Below the pieces are notes generated by a model. That model ran no database searches and was not told the origin of the DNA. It was given only the letters and a program-made list of their open reading frames with translations. A stretch of 64,000 nucleotides of DNA. Origin: JALCSJ01 sp036788835. GTDB lineage: Bacteria > Bacillota > Negativicutes > Acidaminococcales > Acidaminococcaceae. The stretch lies in the NCBI GenBank assembly GCA_036788835.1, contig DAIQMR010000006.1, positions 29,250 to 93,249 on the forward strand, written 5' to 3'. Positions 1 through 8,189 of the stretch are shown one piece after another. Both the position numbers and the translations under genes were made by a program. Within the stretch, counting starts at the first letter, position 1; each line of letters opens with the position of its first letter.

Positions 1-1101
1 AAGAATAAGATTGTTTTAGTGCCGGATCATTTTTCGCCCTGTAAGGATATTAAATCCGCTGAGTTATGTAAACACTTGCGGGATTTTGCCGGAAAGCACG
101 GAATTAAAAACTATTTTGAAGTAGGCAAGATGGGCATCGAGCATGCTTTACTGCCGGATCAGGGACTGGTAGCCCCGGGAGAGATTATTATCGGGGCAGA
201 TTCTCATACCTGTACGTATGGTGCCCTGAACGCATTTTCTACCGGTGTAGGGCAGACGGATTTGGGGGCGGCTATGGCCACAGGCAGTACCTGGTTCAAA
301 GTTCCCGCAGCCATTAAAGTCATTTTGACAGGAAAGAAACCACAGTATATTCAAGGCAAAGACGTTATTTTGACTATTATTGGACAAATCGGTGTAGACG
401 GGGCCCTATACCAATCACTGGAATATTTTGGGGACGGAGTTAGTGAACTGACTATTAGCGACCGGTTGACCATTTGCAACATGGCCATTGAAGCAGGAGG
501 CAAAAACGGTATATTCCCTGTAGACGAAAAGACCATTGCTTTTTTGCAAGAAAGAGGCGTAACACGCCCCTGGACTGCTGTAGAAGCTGACGATAATGCA
601 CAGTATGCTCAAACTATTACCATTGATTTAAGCAGGCTAGTTCCTGTTGTGGCTTATCCACATTTGCCGGAAAATACCCATCCGGCTTCCCAGGGGAAAG
701 ATATTGCCATTGACCAGGTAGTCATTGGTTCTTGTACTAATGGTCGGTTGGAAGATATAGCTCAGGCAGCCTCTATTCTTAAAGGACGCAAAGTAAATTC
801 TCATGTGCGCTGCATTATTATTCCTGCCACTCAGGAAGTTTATCAAAAGGCTATGCATCTCGGTTACATAGATGCCTTCATTGATGCGGGAGCCGTGGTT
901 AGCACGCCCACCTGCGGACCTTGTTTGGGCGGTTATATGGGCATTTTGGCACATGGGGAAAGATGCGTGTCCACAACTAACAGAAATTTCCGTGGCCGCA
1001 TGGGACATCCGGACAGCGAAGTATATCTGGCCAGCCCATATACGGCAGCAGCCAGCGCGATTACAGGCTATATTACAGACCCCAGGGAGGTAATGAAATG
1101 A
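1..1101 (+). CDS. leuC: 3-isopropylmalate dehydratase large subunit, 5' truncated by window
   Basis: Large subunit of isopropylmalate isomerase, which interconverts 2- and 3-isopropylmalate in leucine synthesis. The reading frame is open from base 1, so the first GTG at 19 is not the start; roughly 50 N-terminal residues lie outside the window compared with the usual ~420. The [4Fe-4S] ligands are visible: Cys of GSCTNGR (codon at 733) and both Cys of CGPC (codons at 913 and 922). The GADSHTCTYG motif is present. The stop overlaps the leuD start (ATGA). The LeuC/HacA family also contains homoaconitase, but the leuD-leuB neighbours make leucine synthesis by far the best reading. Confidence 0.96.
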   Translation, partial: KNKIVLVPDHFSPCKDIKSAELCKHLRDFAGKHGIKNYFEVGKMGIEHALLPDQGLVAPGEIIIGADSHTCTYGALNAFSTGVGQTDLGAAMATGSTWFKVPAAIKVILTGKKPQYIQGKDVILTIIGQIGVDGALYQSLEYFGDGVSELTISDRLTICNMAIEAGGKNGIFPVDEKTIAFLQERGVTRPWTAVEADDNAQYAQTITIDLSRLVPVVAYPHLPENTHPASQGKDIAIDQVVIGSCTNGRLEDIAQAASILKGRKVNSHVRCIIIPATQEVYQKAMHLGYIDAFIDAGAVVSTPTCGPCLGGYMGILAHGERCVSTTNRNFRGRMGHPDSEVYLASPYTAAASAITGYITDPREVMK

Positions 1102-1580
1102 GCAAAGTGTGGCGTTACGGTGATCATGTAGATACAGATGTAATTATTCCCGCCAGATATTTGAATATCTCGGACTTTAAAGAATTGGCAGGACATGCCA
1201 TGGAAGATATTGATGAAACTTTTGCCCCTCATGTGCAGCAGGGGGATATTATAGTGGCTGGCCGGAATTTTGGCTGTGGTTCTTCCCGTGAGCATGCTCC
1301 TATTGTTATTCAGCAAAAGGGGATAAAGTGCATTATTGCAGAAAGTTTTGCCAGAATTTTTTATAGAAATGCCATTAATATTGGACTGCCTGTTTTGGAA
1401 ATCGGTGAAGAAGCCAAACAAATCCAAGCAGGAGACGACGTAGAGGTAAATTTGCAACAAGGGGAAATCAAAATCACCAACAAAGGTATTACCATTAAAA
1501 CTCATCCACTGCCGGGTTTTGTACAGCAAATTGCTGATGCCGGAGGACTAATCAATTTCATAAAGGAGCAGAAACAGTAA
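1098..1580 (+). CDS. leuD: 3-isopropylmalate dehydratase small subunit
   Basis: Swivel-domain partner of LeuC, 160 residues, normal for the short LeuD type that works with the ~420-residue LeuC. The substrate-loop motif GRNFGCGSSREHAP is intact. It is translationally coupled on both sides: its ATG overlaps the leuC stop and its TAA overlaps the leuB ATG at 1580. Together with LeuC it forms the heterodimeric isomerase. Confidence 0.96.
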   Translation: MSKVWRYGDHVDTDVIIPARYLNISDFKELAGHAMEDIDETFAPHVQQGDIIVAGRNFGCGSSREHAPIVIQQKGIKCIIAESFARIFYRNAINIGLPVLEIGEEAKQIQAGDDVEVNLQQGEIKITNKGITIKTHPLPGFVQQIADAGGLINFIKEQKQ

Positions 1581-2653
1581 TGAAGATAACTATATTGGCA
1601 GGAGATGGGATAGGCCCGGAAATCACAGATGCCGCTTTGGAAGTCTTAAAGTCCGTAGAGAAAAAATGCGGCCTGACCTTGGAATATGATAAAAAGCTTA
1701 TGGGGGGCTGCGCCTATGATGCTTACGGGGTTCCCTTGCCGGAAGAAACCTTGACCAGTGCCAAAACTTCGGCAGGAGTGCTTTTGGGAGCAGTGGGAGG
1801 ACCCAAATGGGATAATGTGGAGCCCGGCAAAAGACCGGAAAAAGCTTTGCTGAATATCAGAAAAGCTTTGGGACTATATTGTAATTTGCGTCCCATGACT
1901 GTGTCCAAATATGCGGCTCATCTTTCACCTTTAAAGGAGGAACGGGCGAAGGGAGCAGATTTGCTTATTGTCCGGGAGCTTACCGGAGGAATATATTTTG
2001 GTGAGCACAAAGAAGCGGCTATGGTTAATGGGGTGGAGACAGCTTCTGACCTTGAACTCTACACCAGACCGGAAGTAGAACGGATTGCCGGAAAGGCTTT
2101 TGAAGCAGCTAAACTGCGCCGTGGGAGAGTCACCAGTGTGGACAAGGCTAATGTGCTTGGTACCTCCCGTATGTGGCGGCGCATTGTGACAGAAATGCAA
2201 AAGCAGTATTATCCTGAAATTGAACTGAACCATATGTACGTGGATAATTGTGCGATGCAGTTAGTACAAAACCCCAAACAATTTGACGTAATTCTTACCA
2301 ATAATATTTTTGGAGATATTTTGTCCGATGAAGCTTCTACAATTGCCGGGGCCATTGGACTGATGCCCTCTGCCAGTTTGGGAGACGGCACAGGTATGTA
2401 TGAGCCCATTCACGGCAGCGCTCCGGATATTGCCGGACAGGGAATTGCCAATCCCCTGGGAACGATTTTGTCGGCAGCTATGCTGCTACGTTATTCGCTT
2501 AAACAAGAAGCAGCAGCTCAAGCTATAGAAAAAGCTGTGGATACAGTTATGGATTCTGGGTATAGGACTACTGATTTAGTAGGACCGGGACTCATAAAAG
2601 TCAGTACTTCTGAAATGGGACATTTAGTTGCTGAAGCAGTAAAAAAAGACTAA
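1580..2653 (+). CDS. leuB: 3-isopropylmalate dehydrogenase
   Basis: Cytosolic NAD-dependent oxidative decarboxylation of 3-isopropylmalate to 2-oxoisocaproate. 357 residues, full length. Visible motifs are GDGIGPEI at the N terminus, the active-site VDKANVL segment, the metal-binding D..SDEAS region and the NAD-binding GSAPDIAG loop. The start overlaps the leuD stop (TAATG). Last gene of the leu operon: a hairpin with a T-run follows at 2726-2767. Confidence 0.96.
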   Translation: MKITILAGDGIGPEITDAALEVLKSVEKKCGLTLEYDKKLMGGCAYDAYGVPLPEETLTSAKTSAGVLLGAVGGPKWDNVEPGKRPEKALLNIRKALGLYCNLRPMTVSKYAAHLSPLKEERAKGADLLIVRELTGGIYFGEHKEAAMVNGVETASDLELYTRPEVERIAGKAFEAAKLRRGRVTSVDKANVLGTSRMWRRIVTEMQKQYYPEIELNHMYVDNCAMQLVQNPKQFDVILTNNIFGDILSDEASTIAGAIGLMPSASLGDGTGMYEPIHGSAPDIAGQGIANPLGTILSAAMLLRYSLKQEAAAQAIEKAVDTVMDSGYRTTDLVGPGLIKVSTSEMGHLVAEAVKKD

Positions 2654-2725
2654 GTTTAGGGATGCTGCGGCGCAACAAAAGGTCAACAACTTTCTCAGGC
2701 GGTTGGCCGGTAGATGAAATAAGAG

Positions 2726-2767
2726 CTGCAACATGATGATATAATCATTGTGTTGCAGTTTTTTTGT
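2726..2767 (+). terminator. Rho-independent terminator of leu operon
   Basis: CTGCAACA (2726-2733) pairs with TGTTGCAG (2751-2758), extended inward by TGATGAT/ATCATT, and is followed directly by a run of T. It separates leuB from fumC. Confidence 0.85.
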
Positions 2768-2774
2768 ATTCTAA

Positions 2775-2786
2775 ATATGCTATAAT
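2775..2786 (+). promoter_or_regulatory. Extended -10 promoter for fumC
   Basis: TATGCTATAAT: consensus TATAAT at 2781-2786 preceded by TGC (extended -10), about 48 bases upstream of the fumC start. No good -35 is seen, as is usual with extended -10 promoters. Confidence 0.55.
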
Positions 2787-2833
2787 AACCAAAGTATGAT
2801 TCTCACATCAGTAAATTTGGGAGGTATGTATAA

Positions 2834-4204
2834 ATGGCAGAAAAATTTCGCAAAGAAAAAGATTCCATGGGTGAAATATTGGTTCCTGCTGATAAATATT
2901 GGGGTGCACAAACAGAAAGAAGCTTTGAGAATTTTAAAATAGGTATCGAAAAAATGCCACGGGAAGTTATTAAAGCTTTTGGCTATTTAAAAAAATCAGC
3001 GGCTATGGCTAATAATAAACTAGGCATACTGGATAACAAAAGATGCAAAATCATTTGCCGGGTTTGCGATGAAGTTATTGCCGGCAAGCTGGAAGGCAAT
3101 TTCCCACTGGCAGTATGGCAGACCGGCAGCGGAACTCAGTCCAATATGAATGTTAATGAAGTTATTGCTCATAGGGGCAATGAAATTGCCAAAGCTAATT
3201 TACTTCATCCTAACGATGACGTAAATAAATCCCAAAGTTCTAATGATACTTTTCCTACGGCTATGCATATTGCCGGCGCCATGGAAATTAAAGAAATGCT
3301 TATTCCTGCTATGAATGGTTTAATTGCTACTTTCAAGAAATTAGAAAAAGAAAATAAGGGTATTGTGACAACAGGCCGTACCCATTTACAGGATGCGGTG
3401 CCCGTTGCCTTTTCTCAGGAAATTTCCGGCTGGAGAAATATGCTGGAAAAGAGCAAAGAGGAAATCTTAACAGCCCAAAAAGGCCTATGTGAACTAGCTT
3501 TAGGCGGTACTGCTGTAGGGACAGGGCTAAATGCTCCCAAGGGTTTCGACAAGATTGTGGCAGCTTTTTGCAAAGCCAACACAGGAATGCCTTTTGTGAC
3601 AGCTAAAAATAAATTTCATGCGCTAACAAGCTTAGATGACATGGTGTTTGCTCATGGGGCTTTGCAGGGCCTGGCGGCCAACATGATGAAAATCGCCAAC
3701 GATATTCGCTGGAAAGCCAGCGGTCCCAGAGACGGTCTGGGGGAAATTACCATTCCCGCCAACGAACCGGGCAGTTCCATTATGCCCGGCAAAGTCAATC
3801 CTACCCAGTGCGAAGCAGTAACCATGGTGGCAGTGAGGGTCATGGGTAACGATACCTCTATCGGCATGGCTGCCTCTCAGGGTAATTTTCAATTAAATGT
3901 ATTTCTCCCGGTAACTATTTACAGCTTCTTACAATCTGTGAGACTGTTGGCAGATTCCATCAATTCTTTTAACAAAAACTGCGCAGTGGGGATTAAGGCC
4001 AACAAAGATAAAATGAGTCATAACCTGCACAATTCTTTGATGCTGGTAACGGCATTAAATCCTTACATTGGCTATGAAAATGGCGCCAAAGTTGCCAAAC
4101 TGGCTCATAAAGAAAATATTTCCCTTAAAGCGGCTGTTTTAAAGCTGGGGCTTATGGAAGAAGCAGAATTCGATAAAGTGTTTAAGCCGGAGAAAATGGT
4201 GTAA
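2834..4204 (+). CDS. fumC: Class II fumarate hydratase
   Basis: Iron-independent homotetrameric fumarase, interconverting fumarate and L-malate. 456 residues, normal length. Motifs: TGRTHLQDAVP around the catalytic His, and the superfamily signature GSSIMPGKVNP carrying the catalytic Ser loop. A GGGAGG Shine-Dalgarno site (2819-2824) precedes the ATG. It is a single-gene unit between the leu terminator and the rplU promoter. In a fermenting anaerobe it would serve the reductive malate-fumarate-succinate branch; that metabolic role is inference. Aspartase is a relative, but the overall sequence fits FumC. Confidence 0.95.
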   Translation: MAEKFRKEKDSMGEILVPADKYWGAQTERSFENFKIGIEKMPREVIKAFGYLKKSAAMANNKLGILDNKRCKIICRVCDEVIAGKLEGNFPLAVWQTGSGTQSNMNVNEVIAHRGNEIAKANLLHPNDDVNKSQSSNDTFPTAMHIAGAMEIKEMLIPAMNGLIATFKKLEKENKGIVTTGRTHLQDAVPVAFSQEISGWRNMLEKSKEEILTAQKGLCELALGGTAVGTGLNAPKGFDKIVAAFCKANTGMPFVTAKNKFHALTSLDDMVFAHGALQGLAANMMKIANDIRWKASGPRDGLGEITIPANEPGSSIMPGKVNPTQCEAVTMVAVRVMGNDTSIGMAASQGNFQLNVFLPVTIYSFLQSVRLLADSINSFNKNCAVGIKANKDKMSHNLHNSLMLVTALNPYIGYENGAKVAKLAHKENISLKAAVLKLGLMEEAEFDKVFKPEKMV

Positions 4205-4208
4205 TTTC

Positions 4209-4237
4209 TTGACTTTAATGTTTGTTTATGATAAAGT
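4209..4237 (+). promoter_or_regulatory. Promoter of rplU-prp-rpmA
   Basis: TTGACT (4209-4214), 17-base spacer, TAAAGT (4232-4237). It begins right after the fumC stop and leaves a leader of roughly 100 bases before rplU. Confidence 0.6.
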
Positions 4238-4244
4238 ATTCCAG

Positions 4245-4345
4245 CATGGGTTCACGGAAGTGGACTCGGTACTACCGCACAAAGAGGTTCCGTAAACTCT
4301 GAAAAGAGTACCGTATTTGGCGAGTCTTATATGAGGGAGGTGCTG
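4245..4345 (+). promoter_or_regulatory. Structured 5' leader of rplU, candidate L21 leader
   Basis: About 100 non-coding bases lie between the promoter and rplU. They contain a clean GAAA-tetraloop hairpin (ACTCT-GAAA-AGAGT, about 4297-4310). L21 operons of Firmicutes commonly carry an autoregulatory L21 leader RNA at this position; I infer that identity from position and structure and have not matched it to a covariance model. Confidence 0.45.
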
Positions 4346-4347
4346 TT

Positions 4348-4659
4348 ATGTACGCAATTATTCAAACCGGTGGTAAACAATACCGTGTCAGCCAAGGCGA
4401 TGTTATCGAAGTAGAAAAGCTGGACGCTGAAGAAGGCAAGGAAGTCGTTTTTGACAAAGTTCTTACCGTAGTAAACGATGGCGAAGTTAAAGTTGGCAAG
4501 CCTTGTGTTGAAGGTGCTAAAGTAACCGCTAAGGTTGCTAAGCAGGGCAAAGCTGCTAAGATTTTGGTTTTTAAATACAGAGCCAAAGTTAACTATCGTA
4601 AACGTCAGGGTCATCGTCAACCTTACACCCAAGTGGAAATTACTTCCATCGAAGCATAA
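4348..4659 (+). CDS. rplU: 50S ribosomal protein L21
   Basis: Large-subunit protein that binds 23S rRNA. 103 residues, the standard size; it opens with the canonical MYAIIQTGGKQYRV and ends with the KRQGHRQ/Y(T)...I..I pattern of the family. Strong GGGAGG ribosome site. First gene of the conserved Firmicutes trio rplU-prp-rpmA. Confidence 0.98.
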   Translation: MYAIIQTGGKQYRVSQGDVIEVEKLDAEEGKEVVFDKVLTVVNDGEVKVGKPCVEGAKVTAKVAKQGKAAKILVFKYRAKVNYRKRQGHRQPYTQVEITSIEA

Positions 4660-4662
4660 CAC

Positions 4663-4989
4663 ATGATTAAAGTAGATATTTATTATGATGACAAGGGTTT
4701 GATAAATGAATATTCCGTGGCAGGGCATGCTGACTCAGTAGATGAAGGGTTCGATACTGTCTGTGCTATGGTTTCGTTAACAACTCAGTTGCCTGTTTTA
4801 GGATTAGAGCAGCATTTAAACCGCAAGCTCAAGTATTCCATGAATGTGGAGGCAGGATCCTTACAGGTAAAATTGGTGGATACTCCCGATGAATTAACTC
4901 AGGCCATTTTGCAAACCATGGTTTTAGGGTTAAAAAATCTAAACAAGGAATATCCCCGGTATTTAGACACCGAAGAACACAGGAGGTGA
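4663..4989 (+). CDS. prp: Ribosomal-processing cysteine protease Prp
   Basis: Cysteine protease that removes the N-terminal extension of L27 in Firmicutes and related groups. 108 residues. The catalytic pair is visible as His22 in AGHAD and Cys34 in DTVCAMVS. It sits three bases after rplU and immediately before rpmA, its substrate gene. The L27 encoded next door does carry a cleavable-looking extension, so enzyme and substrate agree. Confidence 0.93.
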   Translation: MIKVDIYYDDKGLINEYSVAGHADSVDEGFDTVCAMVSLTTQLPVLGLEQHLNRKLKYSMNVEAGSLQVKLVDTPDELTQAILQTMVLGLKNLNKEYPRYLDTEEHRR

Positions 4990-4994
4990 GCAAG

Positions 4995-5285
4995 GTGTTT
5001 CAATTAGTATTGCAATTACACGCCCATCATAAAGGGGGCGGAAGTACTCATAACGGTCGTGATTCCGCGTCTCAACGTTTAGGGACCAAGGCTCATGAAG
5101 GACAAATCGTTACTGCCGGTTCCATTATTGTTCGTCAACGTGGTACCAGATTCCATGCAGGCAACAATGTTGGTCTAGGCAAGGACTATACTATTTATGC
5201 CAAAGTTGATGGTAAAGTAGTTTTTGAAAGATGGGGCAGAGATCGCCGTCAAGTTAGCGTTTACCCTGTTCAAGCAGAAGCATAA
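4995..5285 (+). CDS. rpmA: 50S ribosomal protein L27 with Prp-cleaved N-terminal extension
   Basis: L27 lies near the peptidyl-transferase centre. I choose GTG 4995 (96 residues) because AGGAGG at 4981-4986 is spaced 8 bases from it; the in-frame GTG at 4986 lies inside that ribosome site. The protein starts (M)FQLVLQLHA-HHKGGG, a variant of the Firmicutes extension (L.LQ.FA-KKG) that Prp cuts after Ala. The conserved GGGSTHNGRDS core follows. A terminator comes directly after the stop. Confidence 0.94.
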   Translation: MFQLVLQLHAHHKGGGSTHNGRDSASQRLGTKAHEGQIVTAGSIIVRQRGTRFHAGNNVGLGKDYTIYAKVDGKVVFERWGRDRRQVSVYPVQAEA

Positions 5286-5292
5286 AATTTTT

Positions 5293-5331
5293 AAAAATCC
5301 TCGTTGGCTTTTAGCTGGCGGGGATTTTTTT
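5293..5331 (+). terminator. Terminator of rplU operon
   Basis: A 16-base stem containing several G-U pairs (AAAAATCCTCGTTGGC against GCTGGCGGGGATTTTT) with a short TTTTA loop, ending in a T-run. Confidence 0.85.
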
Positions 5332-5342
5332 GAGGTGTAATT

Positions 5343-5744
5343 ATGGAAAATAAGGTTATAACGGAAATTCGGGAATTTGTTATAGCAGGATTAGTGAGTT
5401 TGAACAATGACAACACAGAAGATGCCCAAGATAATATCGTTTGGGCTGCTCTGGCTCAAAAAGAGTGGGCTATGGCCAAGAAAAACTTGTCTGCAGACCA
5501 AATTAATAGTATTGAGGCAGCCATTGCCGGTCTGGGCATATTGCCCAAGCAGTGCGCCAATGTGCCGGATACTATGCTGGATTTAGCCGGGGTCCGTTGT
5601 CTGGTCAATAGTAATAGCCTTATTTTCTATAAATACAACTCTTCCTACAACTTGGTTTACATCATAAGAATAGCCGTAAATCGCACAGATTGGTTGGCAA
5701 GATCACAGTTTTTGTTATATAATATAGAAGCTAATTACAGATAG
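5343..5744 (+). CDS. Uncharacterised protein with RelE/ParE-like C-terminal segment
   Basis: 133 residues, function not recognised. The C-terminal stretch around NSLIFYKYNSSYNLVYIIRI...RTDW resembles the end of RelE/ParE-family toxins, where a IFY..., I.IIR(V/I), .R.DW pattern is typical. The N-terminal half is helical with no motif I know, and no antitoxin-sized partner flanks it, so I do not call a toxin-antitoxin system. It begins 12 bases after the L27 terminator, and the obg promoter lies within its 3' end. Ribosome-site quality is modest (TGAGGTG). Confidence 0.55.
   Translation: MENKVITEIREFVIAGLVSLNNDNTEDAQDNIVWAALAQKEWAMAKKNLSADQINSIEAAIAGLGILPKQCANVPDTMLDLAGVRCLVNSNSLIFYKYNSSYNLVYIIRIAVNRTDWLARSQFLLYNIEANYR
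5694..5723 (+). promoter_or_regulatory. Promoter for obg-proB-proA
   Basis: TTGGCA (5694-5699), 18-base spacer, TATAAT (5718-5723), inside the 3' end of the preceding gene and about 36 bases before the obg start. Confidence 0.6.
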
Positions 5745-5758
5745 GAAAGGTTGAAATC

Positions 5759-7033
5759 ATGTTATTCACAGACAAAGCAAAAATTTATGTGGAAGCCGGC
5801 GCCGGCGGCGACGGAGCTTCCAGTTTCCGCAGAGAAAAATATATAGCGCACGGCGGTCCTGACGGCGGTAACGGCGGCAGGGGGGGCAGTGTTATCCTGG
5901 AAGCAGATAAAGATTTGAACACCTTGGTGGATTTCCGCTATAAACGGAAATTTGTTGCTCAAAAAGGTGTTAATGGTAGTGCCAAAAATTGTACCGGTGC
6001 CAAAGCTGACGATGTCATTGTAAAAGTTCCCATGGGCACTTTAGTTCGTGACGATGTTACTAATGTGGCATTGGCAGATTTGACCAAAGACGGCGAGCAG
6101 TTCGTGGTAGCCAAAGGCGGCCGGGGCGGCAAAGGCAATGCTTGCTATGTAACGTCCACCAAACAAGGTGTAACTTTTGCAGAGCGTGGTGAACCGGGAG
6201 TGTCTTTCTGGGTGCGCCTGGAATTGAAATTACTGGCTGACGTTGGTTTGGTTGGCTATCCCAGCGTAGGAAAATCAAGTATTATTTCTCAGGTTTCAGC
6301 AGCCAGACCGGAAATCGCAGCCTATCATTTTACTACATTGACTCCTGTATTGGGAGTAGTTCGTATTGACAACGAGCGGAGTTTTGTCCTGGCAGATTTG
6401 CCGGGGCTCATTGACGGAGCATCCAAGGGTGTAGGCCTGGGTCATGATTTTCTCCGCCATATTGAGCGGACGAAAGTTATTATGCATGTTATTGACGTGG
6501 CCGGCATTGAAGGAAGAAATCCCATCGAGGATTTCCAAAAAATTAATAATGAATTAAAGCTATACAGCGAAAAATTATCAAGACGACCACAGCTTGTAGT
6601 AGCCAATAAGATGGATTTACCTGATGCTCAGGAAAATTATACCAAGCTGGAAGAATATGTTACAAGCCAGGGTTATCCGATTATGAAGGCTTCGGCGGCT
6701 ACCGGTGAAGGACTTAAAGCTGTTATGTTTAAAGCCTATGAAATGCTTCAGGAAAGCAAGAATCTGGAAGAGGAGCCCGGCACAGAAGAAGGGATTCCTC
6801 AAGTAGATCCGGATAAGTTTGAAGTGGTGAAGGGCGTGGATACTGATTTTGAAGTTAAGGGGAAAAACATTGAACGCCTGGTAGCCATGACCAATTTTGA
6901 CAATGACGAAGCTCTTTATCGCTTTCAGTTAATCTGGAAACGGTTGGGCATTGATCAGGCCTTAAAAGAGAAGGGCATTCAAGAAGGTCAGTCTGTACGT
7001 ATTCTTGATATGGTGTTTGACTATAAAGAGTAA
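5759..7033 (+). CDS. obgE: GTPase Obg (CgtA)
   Basis: Essential ribosome-associated GTPase acting in 50S maturation and stress control. 424 residues: glycine-rich Obg domain (about 1-157), G domain with GYPSVGKSS (G1), DLPGLIDGA (G3) and NKMD (G4), then the C-terminal OCT domain (about 345-424), which is typical of Firmicutes Obg. It is followed at close spacing by proB and proA, probably in one transcript. Confidence 0.97.
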   Translation: MLFTDKAKIYVEAGAGGDGASSFRREKYIAHGGPDGGNGGRGGSVILEADKDLNTLVDFRYKRKFVAQKGVNGSAKNCTGAKADDVIVKVPMGTLVRDDVTNVALADLTKDGEQFVVAKGGRGGKGNACYVTSTKQGVTFAERGEPGVSFWVRLELKLLADVGLVGYPSVGKSSIISQVSAARPEIAAYHFTTLTPVLGVVRIDNERSFVLADLPGLIDGASKGVGLGHDFLRHIERTKVIMHVIDVAGIEGRNPIEDFQKINNELKLYSEKLSRRPQLVVANKMDLPDAQENYTKLEEYVTSQGYPIMKASAATGEGLKAVMFKAYEMLQESKNLEEEPGTEEGIPQVDPDKFEVVKGVDTDFEVKGKNIERLVAMTNFDNDEALYRFQLIWKRLGIDQALKEKGIQEGQSVRILDMVFDYKE

Positions 7034-7050
7034 TAACGAGGCGGTGGGCC

Positions 7051-8175
7051 ATGAATAGGGATGAACTGGCAAAAGCGAAACGTATAGTAGTAAAGGTGGG
7101 AACCAGTACTATTACTCACGAGAGCGGGAAAATAAATTTCGGGAAAATCGAAATTCTGGCCAGAGTTTTAACCGATTTGAACAACTCAGGCAAAGATATT
7201 ATTCTGGTAACTTCCGGGGCAGGAGCAGTAGGGAAAACCCGTCTGGGGCTGAAGACAAAGCTCAGGACAATTCCCGGCAAGCAGGCGGCGGCCGCTGTAG
7301 GCCAAGGCATTCTGATGCATTATTACGAAAACATTTTCGGAGAATACGGTCAGGTAGTGGCTCAAGTGCTTCTTACCAAGGTGGATGCCATTGACCGGCA
7401 TCGCTATACAAATACCAGAAATACTTTTCAGGCTTTGTTTGACCAAAAGGTTATTCCCATTGTTAATGAAAACGACGTAGTAGCCTTAGATGAACTTAAA
7501 ATTGGGGATAATGACAATATGTCTGCGTTGGTAGCAGGTATTGCGGATGCGGACTTAGATATTATATTGTCTGATGTGGATGGTCTGTATACGGCCAATC
7601 CTCAACAAGATAAAAATGCTAAACTGATTTCCGAAGTAACGGAAATAACCCCTGCCATGGAAGCATCTGCAGTGGGCACCGGCAGTACTAATGCTACCGG
7701 CGGCATGCTGACCAAACTTCAGGCAGCCAAGGCAGCCATGAGCAGCGGCATTCATTTGGTTATTGCTTCCGGTACAGATCCAAGAATTATTATGGAAATA
7801 CTAAAAGGAGAACAGTTGGGAACACTTTTTGTTTCCAAGGAAAACAGATTACAATTCAGAAAACGCTGGTTGGCCTTTGGCGCCAGGATTTTAGGCACTG
7901 TGACCGTGGATGAAGGTTTGGCCAAGGCTTTGAGAAAAAAGGGCGGTTGCAGCATTTTGCCTGTAGGGATTGTGAAGGTACAAGGGGAATTTGACAGCGG
8001 CGCTACACTAAGCGTAGTGGATGTTCATGGCACGGAATTGGCCAGAGGTCTTACCAACTATTGCTCAGCAGATTTGCAAAAACTCCGGGGAGCAAAGACC
8101 GCAGAAATAGAACATATTTTAGGCGCCAAACATTTTGATGAAGTAATTCATCGGGATAATTTAGTTATTCTCTAA
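7051..8175 (+). CDS. proB: Glutamate 5-kinase
   Basis: Phosphorylates L-glutamate to glutamyl 5-phosphate, the committed step of proline synthesis and usually feedback-inhibited by proline. 374 residues: amino-acid kinase domain beginning KVGTSTI, then a C-terminal PUA domain (about 280-374). Lies 17 bases after obg and 14 before proA. Full length. Confidence 0.96.
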   Translation: MNRDELAKAKRIVVKVGTSTITHESGKINFGKIEILARVLTDLNNSGKDIILVTSGAGAVGKTRLGLKTKLRTIPGKQAAAAVGQGILMHYYENIFGEYGQVVAQVLLTKVDAIDRHRYTNTRNTFQALFDQKVIPIVNENDVVALDELKIGDNDNMSALVAGIADADLDIILSDVDGLYTANPQQDKNAKLISEVTEITPAMEASAVGTGSTNATGGMLTKLQAAKAAMSSGIHLVIASGTDPRIIMEILKGEQLGTLFVSKENRLQFRKRWLAFGARILGTVTVDEGLAKALRKKGGCSILPVGIVKVQGEFDSGATLSVVDVHGTELARGLTNYCSADLQKLRGAKTAEIEHILGAKHFDEVIHRDNLVIL

Positions 8176-8189
8176 GAGGAGGTAAGCAT

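Noticed and set aside
5343..5744. Toxin-antitoxin system
   Set aside because: Only a weak C-terminal resemblance and no adjacent antitoxin-sized gene.
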